Part shown: piece by piece, positions 60,549-64,000 of the stretch
How positions within the stretch are numbered: position 1 is the first letter of the stretch
Layout of the letters: every line of letters starts with the position of its first letter
Source of the DNA: Strix aluco
Taxonomy: Eukaryota; Chordata; Aves; Strigiformes; Strigidae
Direction: 5' to 3'
Assembly (NCBI RefSeq): GCF_031877795.1
Contig: NC_133933.1
Coordinates: forward strand, 64,244,984-64,308,983
DNA length: 64,000 nucleotides
The notes under the pieces: generated by a model
What the model saw: only the letters and a program-made list of their open reading frames with translations
The model's database searches: none
What the model was told of the DNA's origin: nothing
Translations under genes and position numbers: made by a program

Positions 60549-61743
60549 TGTGGCCTGGGTCTACAGAGGAGGGAGGTGTGCTCTGGCAGTCTCCCCCATT
60601 TCACTACCCCTCCAGACAAAGCCAGTTTAAACTATCTCAGCAGGACAAGCAATGTTGAGTGCCAGCACTGGGCTGCCCCCACAGTAGGGAAAGGGAGGAA
60701 GAGGGCAAGCAGCAGAACTGGGAGAAATAGCCCTTGGGACCTGTGTTTGTCTGTGCTTGAGGCAGTGAGCTGGGGCAGGGCAGAGCAGAAGCTGCGGTTC
60801 AGCAGTAGCTGCTGCCTCCCTGTGCCCCAAGCCTTGCCTCCGCAGCCTGCCTGGCTGGCCGAGGACCATGGCTCTCCAGGCAGTGTGGGCAGGAGAGTTG
60901 TGATGGTTTTCACACTCTTGGCAGCTTGCACCCCTGGGTGACTGACTGCTTTGTGTATCCCTTGAGCTGGTGCTAATCCTGCCGAACAGCCTGGGCAGAG
61001 CCCCAGCTGCTTCATCAGCACTACCTCACGGCACTAATGGCCACAAAGGCCTTGAATCAGCTCATCTTGCAAAAGGAAGTATCACTTCCACTGAATACAT
61101 TTGAGTCGATGAATGCACAAAACCTCTGAGGTGCAGAAGAGGCTCATGTGAAAGTCAGATTAAACCCAGCTTCCTTTGTGCCACAAACACAGTCTCTCCC
61201 CAAGACCTTCCAGCCGTGTGGCCAAGCCACTGGTGGCTTCACCATGACACAAAGCAATAGAAAAGGCCCACAAAGCCCTATGGAAAGAGTTTTTTGTTTG
61301 TCTGTTATCAGCACAAGCTAATCAGCCTTTAAATGAAAAATGTCTTTTGTACTCCAAAAAACCTTGCCATCTTGGGCAACACTTGCTGTCTGCAGACATG
61401 GTCTGAAGCCTCTGAACCTACAGAAGCATAAATAGAAAAGTCTCTATTACACTTAATAGGAGGAAAATTGTCACAAATTGAAATTGTCACAAGGAACCCA
61501 CCTTCATAAATCTTCAGCCTTTCAGGATTCAGAGCAGTCACAGATGGAATATCCCCTGAATTTTTCTGTGCAGGTAGTAAGCTATGCAAATACCACGGAG
61601 CACTTACTGAAGCATTACCCTTAATAATGAGAGGGTGGATTTCAAGTGGAGGCAAAAGCCTTTGTGATCTGGTTGCCAAACCCGTGAACCATTCAGTCCT
61701 GACTGTTCTTAGTCTAAATGGTGATTTTCCCTTTCCCCTACAG

Positions 61744-61776
61744 AGGTTCACAAACTACCTGTCTGGGCTAATGCAG
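61744..61776 (+). CDS. Candidate 33-nt exon, gene unknown
   Basis: A strong pyrimidine tract and acceptor (TTCCCTTTCCCCTACAG) precede eleven codons (RFTNYLSGLMQ) that end at a CAG|GTGATT donor. The segment is in phase 0 at both ends, so it would join the exon at 58830-58918 in frame. Very short exons are hard to prove by eye. The splice signals and phase are the only support. Confidence 0.3.
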
Positions 61777-62884
61777 GTGATTGTAGTAACTGAACCACAA
61801 ATCATTTCCAGAAAATTGATGAGTTTATTCATCTTGCAGATTCAACTGCCTAGAAACTAGCTTCCTCCAGCTCTCAGACCAATTCCTGGTTCCAGCAGCA
61901 TGCAGGACATGCTCTGATCAACTAGTGCAGATCCAGACATTGACTGAAGAGTTAGCTTGTGAGATAAACAGGTTTCTGGACCTACTGGCCAATTACCGGT
62001 AGCATTAGGAAAAGGTAACATAAGCATACTCCCATGCTTACTTTCTGGTTATTAACCAACATGCCAATCAGAAATACTTTGGATTTATGTTGGAAAACTA
62101 TTAATGACAAACTTCAAGAAGTAAGTAGGGCAAACCTTTCGTTTTAAAGCATACATCCTCCATACCAAACTGAGACCCTGAAGGAGCTTACTCCTTGGGA
62201 TGTTGTCTAGAGGACACTTCCCGACAGCTGATGTTTATTTTTGTACCAGGTGTCTTCTGTACCTCTGAGGCTGAGCTTGCGTATTGTTCATTAGGTGCTA
62301 ACTTCATTACCCACTCCTGACAGGGAAGACATTAAACAAGGTGCATCCTCTCCAAACATTTATGGGGACAAGATTCCTACCCCAAAGGTTTTCCACTGGG
62401 TTTTCCACTGATGTAGTGTTGGAGAGGCCAGTGTATCCAGACCAACTCTTGCCGTGACTGCAGATGAAATTGCAGAAGATGAGAGGAGCACCATACTGAA
62501 GACAACATTCAACTGGGCTTTCGGAAGGGTGAGGCAAGTCTGATCTGCAGCTTTTAGTGTGACACTGAGAAAATAATGTCTTGATTTCCAGCCTGATAGT
62601 GAAGCTAACACTACATTTCCTTGCAGAGGGAAAGATCTGTTCGGGGGATCTTCACAATGATAGAACAAGGAGTCAGGGAGCTTGGGCTCTGTGTGGTCTT
62701 TTCCATGTTGCCCTGGCTCCTTCCCCTGGCCAGGCAGCCAGGTCCAAGCAGGGAGGCACATCATGTACTGAACTCCCCTACAGAGATGCTGGATCCCATT
62801 CCAACATTGAAGATCTGATTCCTGTCATCATGCAACCACATTTAGTCACCTTTTTATTTTCATTTTTTTTCAATGGTGTGACAG

Positions 62885-62940
62885 ACTTGCCTTGCCAAGC
62901 TGAGAAAGCTCAGGGAAATATCTGCAGAGATGCAGAGCGG
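62885..62940 (+). CDS. Candidate 56-nt exon, gene unknown
   Basis: A T-rich tract and acceptor (CAATGGTGTGACAG) precede 18 open codons (TCLAKLRKLREISAEMQS) and two further bases, ending at a consensus GTGAGT donor. It starts in phase 0 and so continues the frame of the candidate exon at 61744-61776. The heptad-like spacing of leucines and charged residues suggests an alpha-helix. I do not recognise the protein. Confidence 0.35.
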
Positions 62941-63394
62941 GTGAGTCATGCAGAGCCTGGGGGCTGACGGCAGAGACCCTTGTGTGGAAAGCTGTGGTTA
63001 AAGGAGGTGGGAGGGTTTCTTGCTGGCCACAGGACTGAAGTGGGCAGGTGTAGATGAGTCAAGTGAAGGTTGTTGCAAAACAAGATCTCTGAGAGTGAAA
63101 TCAGTGGGGTTGCTGGTAACACTGTGGAGTTTTATGGGTCAGCTTGAAGCTGCGATTTCCTTTCTATACCCTCCTACTACTTCTTGACAGCCATGCTGCT
63201 CCTGCCCTTCACTTTTTCTCTTCATTTACTTTTTCTTTCTTCTTCCATTTTTCATCATTTGTGTGCTTATACCAGCTAAATGCTTTAGCTCCCTTGTTTA
63301 ACCAGCTGATGACAGTACTGTGAGTTTTCTTTCACAGGCTGACTGATGTGAAAATAATGAGTAAAAAAATAATACTATCATAGTACCAGCCATA

Positions 63395-63590
63395 CAGAAG
63401 CATAGTGGGTAGGATGCTGCTTTTCAGGAGAAGAGTGGGTGTCCACCCCCTGGCTCTGGTACAGACGACCTGTATCATCTTCAGCATGACATTTCACCTC
63501 TCTGCACCACAAGTCCCCATCTGTAACATGGGGTTAATAGTGCTGCCTTTCCTCATAGGGATACTGTGAGGAAAGGAGTAGTTAACAACT
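63395..63590 (+). repeat. MIR-like SINE relic
   Basis: The segment follows MIR core-SINE consensus order: 'agcatagtggg' near the start, a 'ctggctctggtac' block, then 'acatttcacctctctgcacc', 'cccatctgtaacatggggttaatagtgctgcc' and 'cctcatagggatactgtgagga'. It is a well-preserved example of a very old family that is rare in bird genomes. Confidence 0.75.
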
Positions 63591-64000
63591 CAACACAGTG
63601 ATGGGGCTGATTCATTTGGAGGGTGGCATAAGACAATCAGGAACTGCAGAGACCTGGAGCAAACCCAAAAGATGAGGTTTTTCAGGGTAAGACTTGTCCC
63701 TCTATTAACTGTTAGCATAACAGGACTCTGATCCATGTGGGATCCCTCTTTTTTTATAATACAAGTAATAAGTGAAAGTGTTAATTGAGACTATTTACTG
63801 GAGAAAGACTTTTGTGAAAACAGACCTATTTATAAACACAGAAGTAACATATTCAGCTTCTCATGCAGGTTGGTTCAAAGCAGTTCATAGAAACTGTTCT
63901 GATGAGAAACTCAGAGGTTGGCTGATGTTATTATAGAAGGTGTCTGCTTTCTTTGGAAATGTTACGTTTTTGTTGAAAAAAACAACACTAAAAATATCAC

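Larger units (their letters stand above)
50061..64000. other. Putative introns of the right-hand gene
   Basis: Apart from the repeats and the three exon candidates listed separately, I see no supported coding sequence. Fibronectin type III exons expected for FNDC1 were looked for and not found. Long chance frames occur in the GC-richer parts at about 52.6-53.9, 56.2-56.5, 58.2-59.3 and 60.2-60.9 kb, often on both strands at once. Confidence 0.5.

Noticed and set aside
50061-64000. FNDC1 exons
   Set aside because: Expected by human synteny, but no signal peptide or fibronectin type III exon was found on the plus strand.
1-64000. tRNA genes, CRISPR arrays and other prokaryote-type systems
   Set aside because: No tRNA A/B-box pair with a plausible cloverleaf was seen, there are no direct-repeat arrays, and the gene structure is that of a vertebrate nuclear genome.

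Overview
This is a stretch of vertebrate nuclear DNA, almost certainly from a bird or a close reptilian relative. There are no bacterial-style genes. Coding sequence is confined to short exons with AG/GT splice borders, there are three CpG islands, and the recognisable repeats are CR1 LINE fragments, one LTR retrovirus relic and one MIR-like SINE. Most long open frames are chance, especially in the CpG islands. I name a gene only where a short exon matches a family I know.

The order matches the human 6q25.3 block EZR - RSPH3 - TAGAP (FNDC1 follows in human), with all three recognised genes on the minus strand. (1) 1-8.9 kb is the 5' end of ezrin (EZR): a CpG-island promoter at about 7.65-8.9 kb, a 12-base coding exon (Met-Pro-Lys-Pro, then a splice donor), and the start of intron 1, which holds an old antisense CR1. 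(2) 8.9-25 kb holds no gene I can support. (3) A second CpG island at about 25.0-25.8 kb has no recognised gene. (4) 25.9-35.2 kb holds two CR1 relics. (5) 35.3-36.6 kb holds three exon remnants of RSPH3, a radial spoke gene. They are collinear, but one is frameshifted and the expected exon between two of them is missing. (6) 37.2-38.1 kb holds two clean RhoGAP exons of TAGAP. I did not find its other exons in intact form. A low-confidence decayed match to the missing arginine-finger exon lies at 40.7-40.85 kb.

(7) 41.3-47.2 kb is a degenerate endogenous retrovirus with a 5'-truncated upstream LTR, a tRNA-Lys-type primer site, gag/protease/RT/RNase H/integrase remnants, no visible env, a complete 3' LTR, and a younger CR1 nested in integrase. 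(8) 47.2-64 kb starts a plus-strand unit: a CpG island at about 49.67-50.06 kb with a possible first exon, then three phase-compatible exon candidates at 58.83, 61.74 and 62.89 kb that I cannot assign to a gene. FNDC1 would be expected here by synteny, but none of these looks like FNDC1.

The main biological point is that RSPH3 looks broken and TAGAP looks incomplete while neighbouring EZR keeps a normal promoter. This could mean loss of two neighbouring genes in this lineage. All identifications are by eye; no alignment or database search was run.
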